NCBI RefSeq assembly: GCF_900142535.1
Contig: NZ_FRBE01000003.1
Span: 145,360 to 209,359 of the forward strand
DNA from: Fibrobacter sp. UWEL
GTDB lineage: Bacteria > Fibrobacterota > Fibrobacteria > Fibrobacterales > Fibrobacteraceae
Direction of reading: 5' to 3'
Length of the DNA stretch: 64,000 nucleotides
The position numbers and the translations under genes are program-made. Under the pieces are notes generated by a model. It had not been told where the DNA came from, ran no database searches, and was given only the letters and a program-made list of their open reading frames with translations. Within the stretch, counting starts at the first letter, position 1; every line of letters begins with the position of its first letter. Of the stretch, positions 51,663 to 60,346 are shown piece by piece.

Positions 51663-54230
51663 TTACGGAATAAGAACGGGATTAACAATGTCCACATGGT
51701 CGCAGTTGTTGGATTCCAGCTGGAGTGTGGTAATCATTAGCTTTTTGACGCCTTCGATATTTACGTTCAGTGATCCCAAGGTTTCTGCAGTGAAGGTTTC
51801 GCTTTCATACAGGACCTTGCTGTCTCCTGCAATCTGGATTCTTGCGCCGTCACCACAAAGGGATTCTTCATCCAGACCGAAGGATGCCTGGAATGTCTTG
51901 TACTTGCCATCGATGTTATAGATGGTGGTGGAGGGGGCGTGAATGCCCAATCCGTAGGCGTATTGCTTACCGGCAATCTTCATGGTGTTTCCATCAATAC
52001 TTTCGTTCTTGTGGAAATTGCCCCAGCCCTGTTGGTGACTTTCGTAGGAAAGATTCACCAGCGGGGTAGCGCCGTTGACGTTGTGGAAGTAATACTTCTG
52101 GATGTCGGCAATGGATTTGCGCTTCAAGTTGTCGTATACTACATAACGGATGGTGCTATAGCCTGCGTTCAATTTGCTTTCAGAATAGTTCAGCTGGATG
52201 CTGCCTCGAATGTAGGGACCGTCGCCTGTCTTTTCTCCGTTGACGTAAACGGCGTAGGACCAGTCATTGATGGCGTTCCCTCTTTCGTTCAGGCTGAAGG
52301 CAATTCGTAACCCCGGCTTTCCTGCTAGTGTGTCCGTGGGAACGACAAAGGTAGGTTCTTCAACGGCAATAATATTTACCGGATTATAGTTTCTGCGGCC
52401 GTTGAACTTTGCGATTTGAACCCAGTAGTTGTTGGTAATCAACATGTTGGTTACCCCTTCCATGTCCATTTCGCGTTCAAAGACGTCGCAGGTGGTGGGA
52501 ATGCGGTGTTCCACGGCCTTCTTGTGGTAAGTCTGGCTGTCCCAGCAGTCTAGACCACGAATGTAGTAGACTTCGCCTTGATACTTGTCTACGAGATTTT
52601 TCAACTCGTCACTAGACATCTGGCGGGCTCTATCGTAGTGGATGGAGGAAATTCCGTAACCAATGAAGTGCCAAGGCCTTCCGTAAATGAAGAGCCTGTC
52701 CTTTTGGGGCATGGTTGAAAGCCAGCGGAGAATTTCGGATTCTTCCGTGGTCAGGTGGTTACGGTTGTACATGACGTTCTTGTTGAAGTCTTCCTTGTAG
52801 TGGAATGTCCAGGCGGTAAAGCCGGCACCTACCAGGAGGCCGAGAACGCAAGCCACGGTGGTAAACGTCTTGGGGTTGCTGATCAGCTTGGTGGAGAACA
52901 AAATCAGGTAGGCTACAGGGATGGCTCCCAGGATTGCCATGGTGGGGAGCATGACCAGGCTATAGCGCTGGTTGATTTCGATGGTAAAGTCACCGGAGAC
53001 GTTTTCTAGAATTACATAGGTCTGCAGGTGGTAAAGAACCAGGAAAATTAGGAATTCCAGGAAGAAGAAACGGTACTTGTCTTTGCGGGTAAAGGCATCG
53101 AAGAGAGCCTTGAGGATCAGGGAGATTCCGCCGATGGCAAACAGGTAGTTAAAGTAGGTGAGGAAGGGATTCACCAGTTCGCCCTTGTCATTCAGGGGCT
53201 TTGTCATTACTTCCCAGTTCTTGGAAACGTCTTCCAGGAAGTGGCCGTGAGCCTCAAATTCACCGCCCTGGAATCCAAAACCCTGGAAGTAGCTGATGGT
53301 TAAAAGCACCGGCACGGAGAAGAGGGATAGGGTCACAAAGAATGCGGGGGCTTTGAAACTCTTCTCATTCAGAAGTTTGGGCAATGCCACCAGAATGAAG
53401 GGTGCGAAGCAGAATACGGTTTCCTGGCGAGTCTGGGCGAAGAAGGCGAGAATCAGGGCGAAAAGGACCCAATGCTTAAGGGTGTTGCGGTCAAATGCCC
53501 AGCGGAAAGTCAGTACGGAAAGTGCGGAAAGGAAAATGTAAAGCGGTTCCACGGACATGGAACGGAACTGGAATAGTACGGTGGGCTGTAGCGCAGTAAG
53601 GAGTGCTGCGAAGAATGCCAGGAGGGGCTGCCTAGTCCAGGCCACCACTGCAAGGAACATGAGAAGTACTGCCAGAGGCAACAGCAAAAGTTCGAAATTG
53701 AAAATCCAGTGAAGATCCGTTCCCAGCAGGGGAATGCCTAAGGTGTACAGGAAGGAAAGTCCCTTGGTCTTGAAACTGTTGGACTTGGAAACGCAATTGA
53801 GACCGCCGTCCTGGAAGTAGCCCTGGTTACAGGTTCCGGATTCCTGGTTGTAATACATGTTCTGGGCCACAGACATGAAAACACTTTCGTCACTCTGTAC
53901 GCGGTGACGAGCTTCGATTTGTGTGGCCGCAAAAATGGTTACAGCTAGTGTGAAAAGAACCATGAGGATGGTGAACTTCTTTTCCGGCAGGATGGTCTTG
54001 ATCCAGTTCCTGAAATCCTTCTGCAACAGTACGAAGAGTACGATGGAGGCAATGAACTGGATCGCAAACAAGGGGAAGGGAAGGTACAGATCCAGCTGCT
54101 GGATGATATCCTTGTGGCCAATATTGGGGGCGAGATATACCAGAAAGGGAATCGCCATAGATGCGATAATGCCTATGATGGTTCCCGGGTGGGCGAGGTT
54201 CTTCAAAATACGTAAAACAGTCGCTTTCAT
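51663..54230 (-). CDS. GT-C-like membrane protein with C-terminal NPCBM domain
   Basis: 855 residues. About 11-12 membrane helices cover residues ~15-490; an early periplasmic loop contains RVQSDESVFMSVAQNMY (~110), with the acidic pair expected of a lipid-linked-sugar glycosyltransferase (PMT/ArnT/GT39-like). A periplasmic part (~500-700) follows. The last ~140 residues match NPCBM/NEW2: YGLGIHAPSTTIYNIDGKYK, then FQASFGLDEES and ARIQIAGDSKVLYES. NPCBM is a carbohydrate-binding fold usually seen on secreted glycosidases. AGGAG lies 6 bases before the ATG at 54230; the TTG three bases earlier is less likely. It is the upstream partner of the GT2 gene. Confidence 0.82.
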   Translation of the reverse strand: MKATVLRILKNLAHPGTIIGIIASMAIPFLVYLAPNIGHKDIIQQLDLYLPFPLFAIQFIASIVLFVLLQKDFRNWIKTILPEKKFTILMVLFTLAVTIFAATQIEARHRVQSDESVFMSVAQNMYYNQESGTCNQGYFQDGGLNCVSKSNSFKTKGLSFLYTLGIPLLGTDLHWIFNFELLLLPLAVLLMFLAVVAWTRQPLLAFFAALLTALQPTVLFQFRSMSVEPLYIFLSALSVLTFRWAFDRNTLKHWVLFALILAFFAQTRQETVFCFAPFILVALPKLLNEKSFKAPAFFVTLSLFSVPVLLTISYFQGFGFQGGEFEAHGHFLEDVSKNWEVMTKPLNDKGELVNPFLTYFNYLFAIGGISLILKALFDAFTRKDKYRFFFLEFLIFLVLYHLQTYVILENVSGDFTIEINQRYSLVMLPTMAILGAIPVAYLILFSTKLISNPKTFTTVACVLGLLVGAGFTAWTFHYKEDFNKNVMYNRNHLTTEESEILRWLSTMPQKDRLFIYGRPWHFIGYGISSIHYDRARQMSSDELKNLVDKYQGEVYYIRGLDCWDSQTYHKKAVEHRIPTTCDVFEREMDMEGVTNMLITNNYWVQIAKFNGRRNYNPVNIIAVEEPTFVVPTDTLAGKPGLRIAFSLNERGNAINDWSYAVYVNGEKTGDGPYIRGSIQLNYSESKLNAGYSTIRYVVYDNLKRKSIADIQKYYFHNVNGATPLVNLSYESHQQGWGNFHKNESIDGNTMKIAGKQYAYGLGIHAPSTTIYNIDGKYKTFQASFGLDEESLCGDGARIQIAGDSKVLYESETFTAETLGSLNVNIEGVKKLMITTLQLESNNCDHVDIVNPVLIP

Positions 54231-54305
54231 CAAAAACTCCTAAGTGCCCGAAATATAGATAAAAGATTTGTATATATTCAAGGATGGTATTTCCTGAAGG
54301 TTAAT

Positions 54306-54986
54306 GTGAAGCGTTTATTGTTTCTGCTGTTTCTGTTTTTTCTGCTTTTGACGGGATGTGCAAATCCTACGGAGTCCCGCATATATCATCCTCTGGATAA
54401 GCCGGAAAAAAGTAAGGCGGAAGTTGTCAAGTACGAGGGCGTTATTCCCAAGACCCAGTCTAGAGAGCTTGCTTATGAATCTCGGACGGAAACGGATACA
54501 ACTTTATTTATGATAGACCGGTTCTGTTACGATCCCCAGAATGATTATATCGTTTTACCCAGCGCTCAGGGTTATTCGACAGATCGCTGGTTCTATGACG
54601 ATTCTCTTAATAAAGGCCTATTTACAATTATCCCGAAAGATAGCATCACAATATGCAAGAAAGGTTTTAAGAATAACTCCTATTTAAGTAGGAACCATCC
54701 GTTGCATGGTATTGTTTGGGGGGCGTTGACGGGAGGAATCGTATTGGGTTTTTCGGGGCTTGCTGGTGGATGGATCGCCGCCTTCATGGCTCAGGACGGC
54801 ACTGTTTGGGGGCAGATGATTGCGCTTGGTGCAGCTATCGGAGCTGGAATTGGGGCGTCCATTGGACTGCTTGTGGACGGAGCGCCTAATATGGACAAGC
54901 CCGTAGAAGATGAAGCGTATCGGTGCGATGAGTATTTATCCGAGTCTGAATTGGTTGCTTTGTTGAACGACAACAAGTGTTATTAG
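54306..54986 (+). CDS. Lipoprotein with glycine-rich membrane segment
   Basis: 226 residues. Signal peptide and lipobox LLLTGC (Cys ~18) mark a lipoprotein. A hydrophobic glycine-rich stretch (~137-200, including GGIVLGFSGLAGGWIAAF and LGAAIGAGIGASIGLLVDG) resembles glycine-zipper segments. No family recognised. The start is a GTG at 54306, with GAAGG 6-7 bases upstream; the ATG two bases earlier is out of frame and stops at once. Codon use is more AT-rich than in neighbours. The barrel gene follows 10 bases after the stop. Confidence 0.75.
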   Translation: MKRLLFLLFLFFLLLTGCANPTESRIYHPLDKPEKSKAEVVKYEGVIPKTQSRELAYESRTETDTTLFMIDRFCYDPQNDYIVLPSAQGYSTDRWFYDDSLNKGLFTIIPKDSITICKKGFKNNSYLSRNHPLHGIVWGALTGGIVLGFSGLAGGWIAAFMAQDGTVWGQMIALGAAIGAGIGASIGLLVDGAPNMDKPVEDEAYRCDEYLSESELVALLNDNKCY

Positions 54987-54996
54987 GAGAGGGAAC

Positions 54997-55809
54997 ATGA
55001 AACATTTATGTTGCTGCTTGTTCCTTTTTCTTACTGTTTTCTCCTTCGCTGAAGATTCCTTGCCGGAACGGACTCTCGAGGGCTATCGTATTATACGCAT
55101 TAGACCGGAAGAGACGAAAGCTTACAAGGATAGCGTTTATCATGCGCAACATTATGTGATGGATAGTGTTACCCACACGGAAATCACGGTAGAGGAAGCC
55201 AAGATGAGGGTGGTGCCTCTGGATTGGAATTTAGGACTTGGCATAACGCTGGGGTATATGGACTTAGCGAGTGCGGATTACGAAATTCAGGATTATAGGG
55301 AAAGAAGCGATACTACAGGGAAATTTAATGGGATCTCTTTTTCGGTAGGAATCGTTGCTCAAATTCCCATTGGGGTGTATAACGATGTCGCCTTACGGCT
55401 GGGAGTGTTGTATGAGTACTCGTTTTCGAAAAATTCAGAAAGCTTTTTAAGAAGAGAAAAGGATGAGCTTGTGGAGGAACGTCGAGATCTGGAACAGACT
55501 CGCTTGGCCATTCCGATGTTGCTAGCCTTCAAGGGCGCTCGGTGGAATGTAATGTTTGATGTAGGCGCTCAGGTAAACATTCCATTAACGGCTAGTTTAG
55601 GATCGGAAAATTTGATTAAAAAGAATCTTCGGTCATCTGTGGATTACGACCTTATTTTTGGTATGTGTGTTATTTTGGCGGATCATTTTAATCTGGACTT
55701 GAGATGGAACGTGCAGATGAGTGAGTCGTTTAACAAGGATTTTGCCGCGCATGTTTATAATTTTCATTCCGTTGGAATCGTCCTTGGGGTTTCCTACCTT
55801 CTTTTTTAG
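54997..55809 (+). CDS. Small outer-membrane barrel protein (PorT-like size)
   Basis: 270 residues with a signal peptide (LFLFLTVFSFA) and a chain of amphipathic beta strands (LDWNLGLGITLGYMDL, ISFSVGIVAQIPIGVY, ARWNVMFDVGAQVNIPL), ending in Phe (VLGVSYLLF). Size and pattern fit an eight-stranded outer-membrane barrel. GGAGAGGG lies upstream of the ATG. With the lipoprotein gene it forms a two-gene unit of unknown function. No terminator is clear in the 55810-55930 gap, which holds no gene. Confidence 0.72.
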   Translation: MKHLCCCLFLFLTVFSFAEDSLPERTLEGYRIIRIRPEETKAYKDSVYHAQHYVMDSVTHTEITVEEAKMRVVPLDWNLGLGITLGYMDLASADYEIQDYRERSDTTGKFNGISFSVGIVAQIPIGVYNDVALRLGVLYEYSFSKNSESFLRREKDELVEERRDLEQTRLAIPMLLAFKGARWNVMFDVGAQVNIPLTASLGSENLIKKNLRSSVDYDLIFGMCVILADHFNLDLRWNVQMSESFNKDFAAHVYNFHSVGIVLGVSYLLF

Positions 55810-55987
55810 CCCGTTGAATAGGTCTGCTGAAAACATGGAAACTGCACTGATGTTCAGTAAAAGCACCTGTTTTTCATTGGAAAGTGCGTTTTTCCCCTTT
55901 TCGACTTGAGCGCCTAGTATAAAAAAACTACATTTGGCACACATTTTTAGGCGGCTCATCGCCTGTTATATAGAGAGAGGTAAAAAA

Positions 55988-58069
55988 GTGCAAGACGCGA
56001 TCGTTACTAAAGCGGCCGACAACGTTCGAATTCTTTCCGCTGCCATGGTGCAGAAGGCTAAGTCCGGTCATCCGGGTGGAGCCATGGGTGCAGCAGACGC
56101 TATCACCCTGCTTTTCGCAGAATTCCTCCGCTTCGATCCTGAAAACCCCAACTGGGAAGCTCGTGACCGTTTCTTCATGGATCCGGGTCATATGTCCGCA
56201 CTTCTTTATTCCGAACTTGCCATTCAGGGCAAGCTCAACATGGAAGACCTGAAGAACTTCCGCCAGCTGAACAGCCGTACTCCGGGCCATCCCGAAGTAG
56301 ACTTCGCACTGGGCATCGAAAACTCCAGCGGTCCTCTGGGCATCGGTCACGCTGTGGCCCTGGGTAACGCCATTGCAGAACGCTTCATGGTGGAACGTTT
56401 CGGCGACATCCTGAACCACAAGGTGGTTTGCCTGGTTTCCGATGGCGGTCTGGAAGAAGAAATCGCCTACGGCGTGGGCCGCGTTGCTGGTCATCTCAAA
56501 CTCTCTAACTTGATTTTCTTCTACGATGCAAACCAGGTCCAGCTGTCCTGCCGTTGCGAAGACGTGATGAGCCACGACTTCAAGAAGCAGTACGAAGCAT
56601 GGGGCTTCCGCGTTATCGACGTGGCTGACGGTGACCACATCGCCTCTCTCCGTGAAGCCTTCAAGGCTGCATGGGCAGAAACTGAAAAGCCCACTATCGT
56701 GATCGGTCACACCACCATGGCTAAGGGCGCCATTGCTGAAGATGGCAAGTCCTTCGAAGGTGCTGTTTCCACCCACGGCCAGCCGCTTAACGCTGCAGGC
56801 GCTTCTACCGACGCTACCGTCAAGAACTTGGGTGGCGATCCGGCTGATCCGTTCAAGATTTTCCCCGACGTTGCTGAAGCTTTCGAAGCTCGTAAGGCCG
56901 AACTCCGCAAGGAAGTTGAAGCTTGGAAGAAGGCTAAGGCTGCTTGGGACGCTGCAAATCCTGAAAAGGCTGCAACCCTCAAGGATTGGCTCTCTGGCAA
57001 TGCCCCGAAGATCGACCTCTCTGGTCTGGAACTGAAGGAAGGTGTTGCAACTCGCGTGACCTCCGGTACCGTTCTCGGTCACCTGGCTGAAAACGTGAAG
57101 AACTGCATCTGCTCCTCTGCTGACCTTTCTAACTCCGATAACACTCAGGCATTCCTGAACAAGACCGGTATCTTCCGCGCTAACGACTTCAAGGGCGGCT
57201 TCGTCCAGGTGGGCGTTGCAGAACTGACCATGGGTGCTATCTGCTGCGGTATCGCTCTTCACGGCGGTCTCTACCCGATTTGCGCCACCTTCTTTGTGTT
57301 CAGCGACTTCATGAAGCCGGTGTTGCGTATGGCTGCCCTCATGGGTCTGCCTGTGAAGTTCATGTACACCCACGACAGCTTCCGCGTTGGCGAAGACGGT
57401 CCTACCCACGAACCTATCGAACACGAAACCCAGATTCGCCTTCTGGAAGGTCTCAAGAAGACTCACGGCCCGAACAAGGGCAAGTCCGAAATGCTGGTGC
57501 TCCGCCCGGCCGACGCTTTTGAAACTGTGGTCGCATGGGAAATGGCTTTCGAAAATAACGATAGCCCCACTACCTTGATCCTGACCCGCCAGAACGTGAA
57601 GACTCTTCCTGGCGATCGCAAGGTTGACGCTGCCAAGTGCCGCAAGGGTGCTTACATCGTTAGCGACAACTGCGGTTCTGCCCGTCCGGACCTCACTTTC
57701 GTTTCCAACGGTTCCGACGTTCTCCTGACTCACGACGCTGCAGAAGTTCTCCGCGCCGAAGGCCTGAAGGTCCGCGTGGTCTCCATGATCAGCCCCGCAC
57801 TCTTCCAGAGCCAGAGCAAGGAATACCGCGATTCCATCATCACTCCTTGGACTCCGGTGTTTGCAAAGTCCAGCGGCCTCCCGCTGCTGTTCGCTCAGGT
57901 CGTAGGTGGCTTCGGTAAGGTTTCCGGTCTGGAACGCTTCGGTGCTTCCGCTCCGGCAGGCGTCCTGGAAAAGGAATTCGGTTATACTCCCGAAGCTGTG
58001 GTTGCCGAAGCTAAGGCATACCTGGCTGAATACAAGGCTAACGTCGCTGAGTTTAAGGCCGCCAACTAA
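55988..58069 (+). CDS. tkt: Transketolase
   Basis: TPP enzyme of the non-oxidative pentose phosphate pathway. 693 residues include the N-terminal KAKSGHPGGAMGAADAITLL (~22-41), the TPP-binding segment VSDGGLEEEIAYGVGRVAGH (~155-174; a variant of the usual GDG motif) and the Pyr-domain MYTHDSFRVGEDGPTHEPIE (~460-479). The start is taken as GTG at 55988, with GAGAGAGG 8 bases upstream. The frame opens earlier with a TTG at 55934, but those residues are not transketolase-like. Codon choice suggests high expression. nrdR follows after a short tandem-repeat spacer. Confidence 0.95.
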   Translation: MQDAIVTKAADNVRILSAAMVQKAKSGHPGGAMGAADAITLLFAEFLRFDPENPNWEARDRFFMDPGHMSALLYSELAIQGKLNMEDLKNFRQLNSRTPGHPEVDFALGIENSSGPLGIGHAVALGNAIAERFMVERFGDILNHKVVCLVSDGGLEEEIAYGVGRVAGHLKLSNLIFFYDANQVQLSCRCEDVMSHDFKKQYEAWGFRVIDVADGDHIASLREAFKAAWAETEKPTIVIGHTTMAKGAIAEDGKSFEGAVSTHGQPLNAAGASTDATVKNLGGDPADPFKIFPDVAEAFEARKAELRKEVEAWKKAKAAWDAANPEKAATLKDWLSGNAPKIDLSGLELKEGVATRVTSGTVLGHLAENVKNCICSSADLSNSDNTQAFLNKTGIFRANDFKGGFVQVGVAELTMGAICCGIALHGGLYPICATFFVFSDFMKPVLRMAALMGLPVKFMYTHDSFRVGEDGPTHEPIEHETQIRLLEGLKKTHGPNKGKSEMLVLRPADAFETVVAWEMAFENNDSPTTLILTRQNVKTLPGDRKVDAAKCRKGAYIVSDNCGSARPDLTFVSNGSDVLLTHDAAEVLRAEGLKVRVVSMISPALFQSQSKEYRDSIITPWTPVFAKSSGLPLLFAQVVGGFGKVSGLERFGASAPAGVLEKEFGYTPEAVVAEAKAYLAEYKANVAEFKAAN

Positions 58070-58092
58070 CTCATAACTCGTAATTCATAACT
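58070..58092. repeat. Short AACTCGTAATTCATA-type repeat before nrdR
   Basis: AACTCGTAATTCATAACT and flanks; same style as 50685-50731. It fills the gap between tkt and nrdR. Confidence 0.45.
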
Positions 58093-58095
58093 CTC

Positions 58096-58539
58096 ATGAT
58101 TTGCCCGTTCTGCAAGAAAGATAACGATAAGGTTGTAGATAGCCGCGCTATTGGCAGCTATATCCGTCGTCGTCGCGAATGCGTCGAATGCGGTCATCGT
58201 TTCTCTACTCGCGAATACGTGGAACTTCAGCCCCTCACGGTAATCAAGCGCAGTGGCGAACGTGAAGCTTTCCAGCGGGAAAAGCTGATGAAGGGCATCA
58301 TGAACTCCTGCAAGAAGCGTCCCCTTTCTACTTCGGATATCGAACAGGTGGCAGTCAATGTGGAAAACGCATTGACCGTTACCGAAAACTTCGAAGTGTC
58401 CTACGAGCAGATTGGTAACCTGGTCATGCAGGAACTGAAAAAGCTTGACCCTGTGGCCTACGTCCGTTTCGCTTCCATCTATCGTGAGTTCAAGGAAGTG
58501 GGTGAGTTTGTGGACCAAATCAAGAGCTTGGACAAGTAA
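58096..58539 (+). CDS. nrdR: Transcriptional repressor NrdR
   Basis: Nucleotide-sensing repressor of ribonucleotide reductase genes. 147 residues: a zinc ribbon (CPFC at 3-6 and CVEC at 29-32), then an ATP-cone (LTVIKRSGEREAFQREKLMKG, within ~47-137, binds ATP/dATP). Size and layout are standard. No ribonucleotide reductase gene is in the window. A strong terminator follows directly. Confidence 0.96.
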   Translation: MICPFCKKDNDKVVDSRAIGSYIRRRRECVECGHRFSTREYVELQPLTVIKRSGEREAFQREKLMKGIMNSCKKRPLSTSDIEQVAVNVENALTVTENFEVSYEQIGNLVMQELKKLDPVAYVRFASIYREFKEVGEFVDQIKSLDK

Positions 58540-58543
58540 AAGC

Positions 58544-58567
58544 AAGGAGCCGCAAGGCTCCTTTTTT
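58544..58567 (+). terminator. Intrinsic terminator of nrdR
   Basis: AAGGAGCC (58544-58551) and GGCTCCTT (58556-58563) with GCAA loop, followed by Ts to 58567. It slightly overlaps the 3' end of the convergent sigma-factor gene. Confidence 0.92.
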
Positions 58568-59294
58568 AATTCAGTTCCGCGGATAAGTGCCCGTCGTAAT
58601 TCATGTCCCGAATTCGTCTTAATGCCTGATCCCGCAGTTGGCGAACCCGCTCCCGGGAGACGTTGATTAACTTGCTTTCTTCCCGAACACTTCTTGCGTA
58701 GTCGGTATCAATCCCGTTAAGATTCTTGATGACTTCACGCTCCTTATGGGGAAGCTTATTCAGAATTTTCCTTAGGAATCTTTTCATCAAGTCCTTTTCT
58801 GTTTCGTGGTCCGCGGGGGCGGTTCCGTGATCGCAGAAGGTTTCATCCAGAGGGCTGGCGGGTCTGCTCATGACCGCATCCAACTGCCTCATATCGGGGC
58901 TTAATTCCCCACCGCCCTGACAGACTTTCTTTGCTTTTTTCAGCTGGAGTTGTTGATTGAGGGGGAGCCGCACCAGGCTCCCTTTTTCGCTGATGGCTCG
59001 TGTAATACTAGCCTTGATCCACCACACGGCATAGGTAATAAAACGTACCCCTCGGCTGGGATCGTAATAGCCGATGGAATTCCACAGCCCCATGGCGCCT
59101 TCGTTAATCAGCTCCTCTTGAGTCAGGCTGTTATTGCTGTAATTGTTCGCCACCTGGATGACGAACCGCATGTTGGCCCGCAGGATTTTTTCCTTGGCGC
59201 TGCGGTTGCCTTTCTTCGCCAGTGGAATCAGGATGTCTTCTTCTTCGCGGGTGAGGGGTCGGTCCGACTTGAACTTCTCTTTGATCCATTTCAT
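58566..59294 (-). CDS. Short sigma-70-family RNA polymerase sigma factor
   Basis: 242 residues, lacking region 1.1. Region 1.2-2 runs from LTREEEDILIPLAKKGN (~14-30) through RANMRFVIQVANNYSN and LINEGAMGLWNSIGYYDPSRG to RFITYAVWWIKASITRAI (~83-100, promoter melting and -10 recognition). Region 3 is short. Region 4 ends with INVSRERVRQLRDQALRRIRD (~208-228, -35-type helix-turn-helix). It is closer to primary/RpoS-like factors than to ECF factors and resembles the short sigma of Bacteroidetes. AAGGA lies ~7 bases before the ATG. Whether it is primary or alternative cannot be decided here. Confidence 0.85.
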   Translation of the reverse strand: MKWIKEKFKSDRPLTREEEDILIPLAKKGNRSAKEKILRANMRFVIQVANNYSNNSLTQEELINEGAMGLWNSIGYYDPSRGVRFITYAVWWIKASITRAISEKGSLVRLPLNQQLQLKKAKKVCQGGGELSPDMRQLDAVMSRPASPLDETFCDHGTAPADHETEKDLMKRFLRKILNKLPHKEREVIKNLNGIDTDYARSVREESKLINVSRERVRQLRDQALRRIRDMNYDGHLSAELN

Positions 59295-59339
59295 GATTTT
59301 TCCTTTTTGTTGAGGGTCTCTTTCTAAATACGGACCTTA

Positions 59340-59370
59340 TTGAAGTTTCGCTCCACATTTTTTATTTTTG
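59340..59370 (+). promoter_or_regulatory. Bacteroidetes-type promoter of the RlmI-like gene
   Basis: TTG (59340-59342), 20 bases, then TATTTTTG (59363-59370). The ATG follows after four bases (TGTC), so the mRNA would be leaderless. Confidence 0.55.
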
Positions 59371-59374
59371 TGTC

Positions 59375-60328
59375 ATGGCCGATTGGAAAAAACTTTTGCA
59401 GCAAGCCCACGAAAAACGCAAGCCTCTTTTTGAGGTGACGGACGCCTATCGCGTGGTGAACGGTGCTGCCGATGGATTTCCCGGTCTCACCCTGGACCGC
59501 TTTGGTAGTCGTTTCCAGATCCAGTATTTTGGTCCGGAATTGCTGCGCCAGAAAAACGCCATTGTTGCCGCCATTGGGGATCTCTTAGCGCCGGATTGCC
59601 TGGTGGTGAAGGAACGCCTTTCCAGCTCCGGAAGGTCCCTGGAAAATCCTCCCATGGAAGTTCTGATTGGTGACCCCGCAGGTTCTGTAGGCACGGTTTT
59701 TGAAGGCCCTGCGAAGTTTAACGTGGACCTGCTGGATACGATAAACCCGGGCCTGTTTCTGGATATGCGCTCCATCCGCCTGGAAGTGGGGACGCGCTGC
59801 GAAGGCAGACGTTTCCTGAACCTGTTCAGTTATACTTGCTCCTTCTCTGTACATGCCCGTCTGGGCGGTGCCGCGATTGCTACTAACGCAGACATTAGCG
59901 GAAAGATTCTGGACAAGGGCCGCGCCAACTTCGCATTGAACGGTCTGGATTTACGTCCCGGCGAATTCTTTAAGGGAAATGCGGTGGAGTACGTTCATTG
60001 GGCTCAGAAGAAGGGCTTGAAGTTTGACGGCATCGTGCTGGATCCGCCCAGCTTTGCACGTTTCAAGGGAACCAACTTCAACGTTCGCGAACACCTGATG
60101 CCTCTGGTTTCTGACTGCGCCACGCTGCTGAATCAGGGCGGCTTCTTTATGGTCAGTTCCAACTATAGTGAATTTGAATTGAACAGCTTTGCACGTAGTG
60201 TTCGTGACGCCGTGGGCGCTGTTCATCCCCATGCAAAAACATCCTGGAAGAAATCCCAGGATATTGACTTTGTGGCCAGCGGCAGTTCTAAGGATTCCTG
60301 CCTGGTGGCGACTCTTGTGGAAGTTTAA
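59375..60328 (+). CDS. Class I SAM-dependent RNA methyltransferase (RlmI/RlmK-like)
   Basis: 317 residues. The N-terminal part has the VVNGAADGFPGLTLDRFG segment (~27-44) seen in COG1092 enzymes just after their PUA domain. SAM motif I is FLNLFSYTCSFSVHARLGGA (~147-166), and the catalytic-type DPPSF is at ~227-231. Members methylate C5 of cytidine in 23S rRNA. The PUA domain itself seems absent or shortened, so the exact target is uncertain. Confidence 0.87.
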   Translation: MADWKKLLQQAHEKRKPLFEVTDAYRVVNGAADGFPGLTLDRFGSRFQIQYFGPELLRQKNAIVAAIGDLLAPDCLVVKERLSSSGRSLENPPMEVLIGDPAGSVGTVFEGPAKFNVDLLDTINPGLFLDMRSIRLEVGTRCEGRRFLNLFSYTCSFSVHARLGGAAIATNADISGKILDKGRANFALNGLDLRPGEFFKGNAVEYVHWAQKKGLKFDGIVLDPPSFARFKGTNFNVREHLMPLVSDCATLLNQGGFFMVSSNYSEFELNSFARSVRDAVGAVHPHAKTSWKKSQDIDFVASGSSKDSCLVATLVEV

Positions 60329-60346
60329 TGGCGAATTTTCCGCCGA

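Noticed and set aside
55934..55987. TTG at 55934 as the transketolase start
   Set aside because: The extra residues are not enzyme-like, and a good ribosome site precedes the GTG at 55988.
55928..57733. 601-codon open frame opposite transketolase
   Set aside because: Antisense to a firmly identified enzyme with complete motifs.
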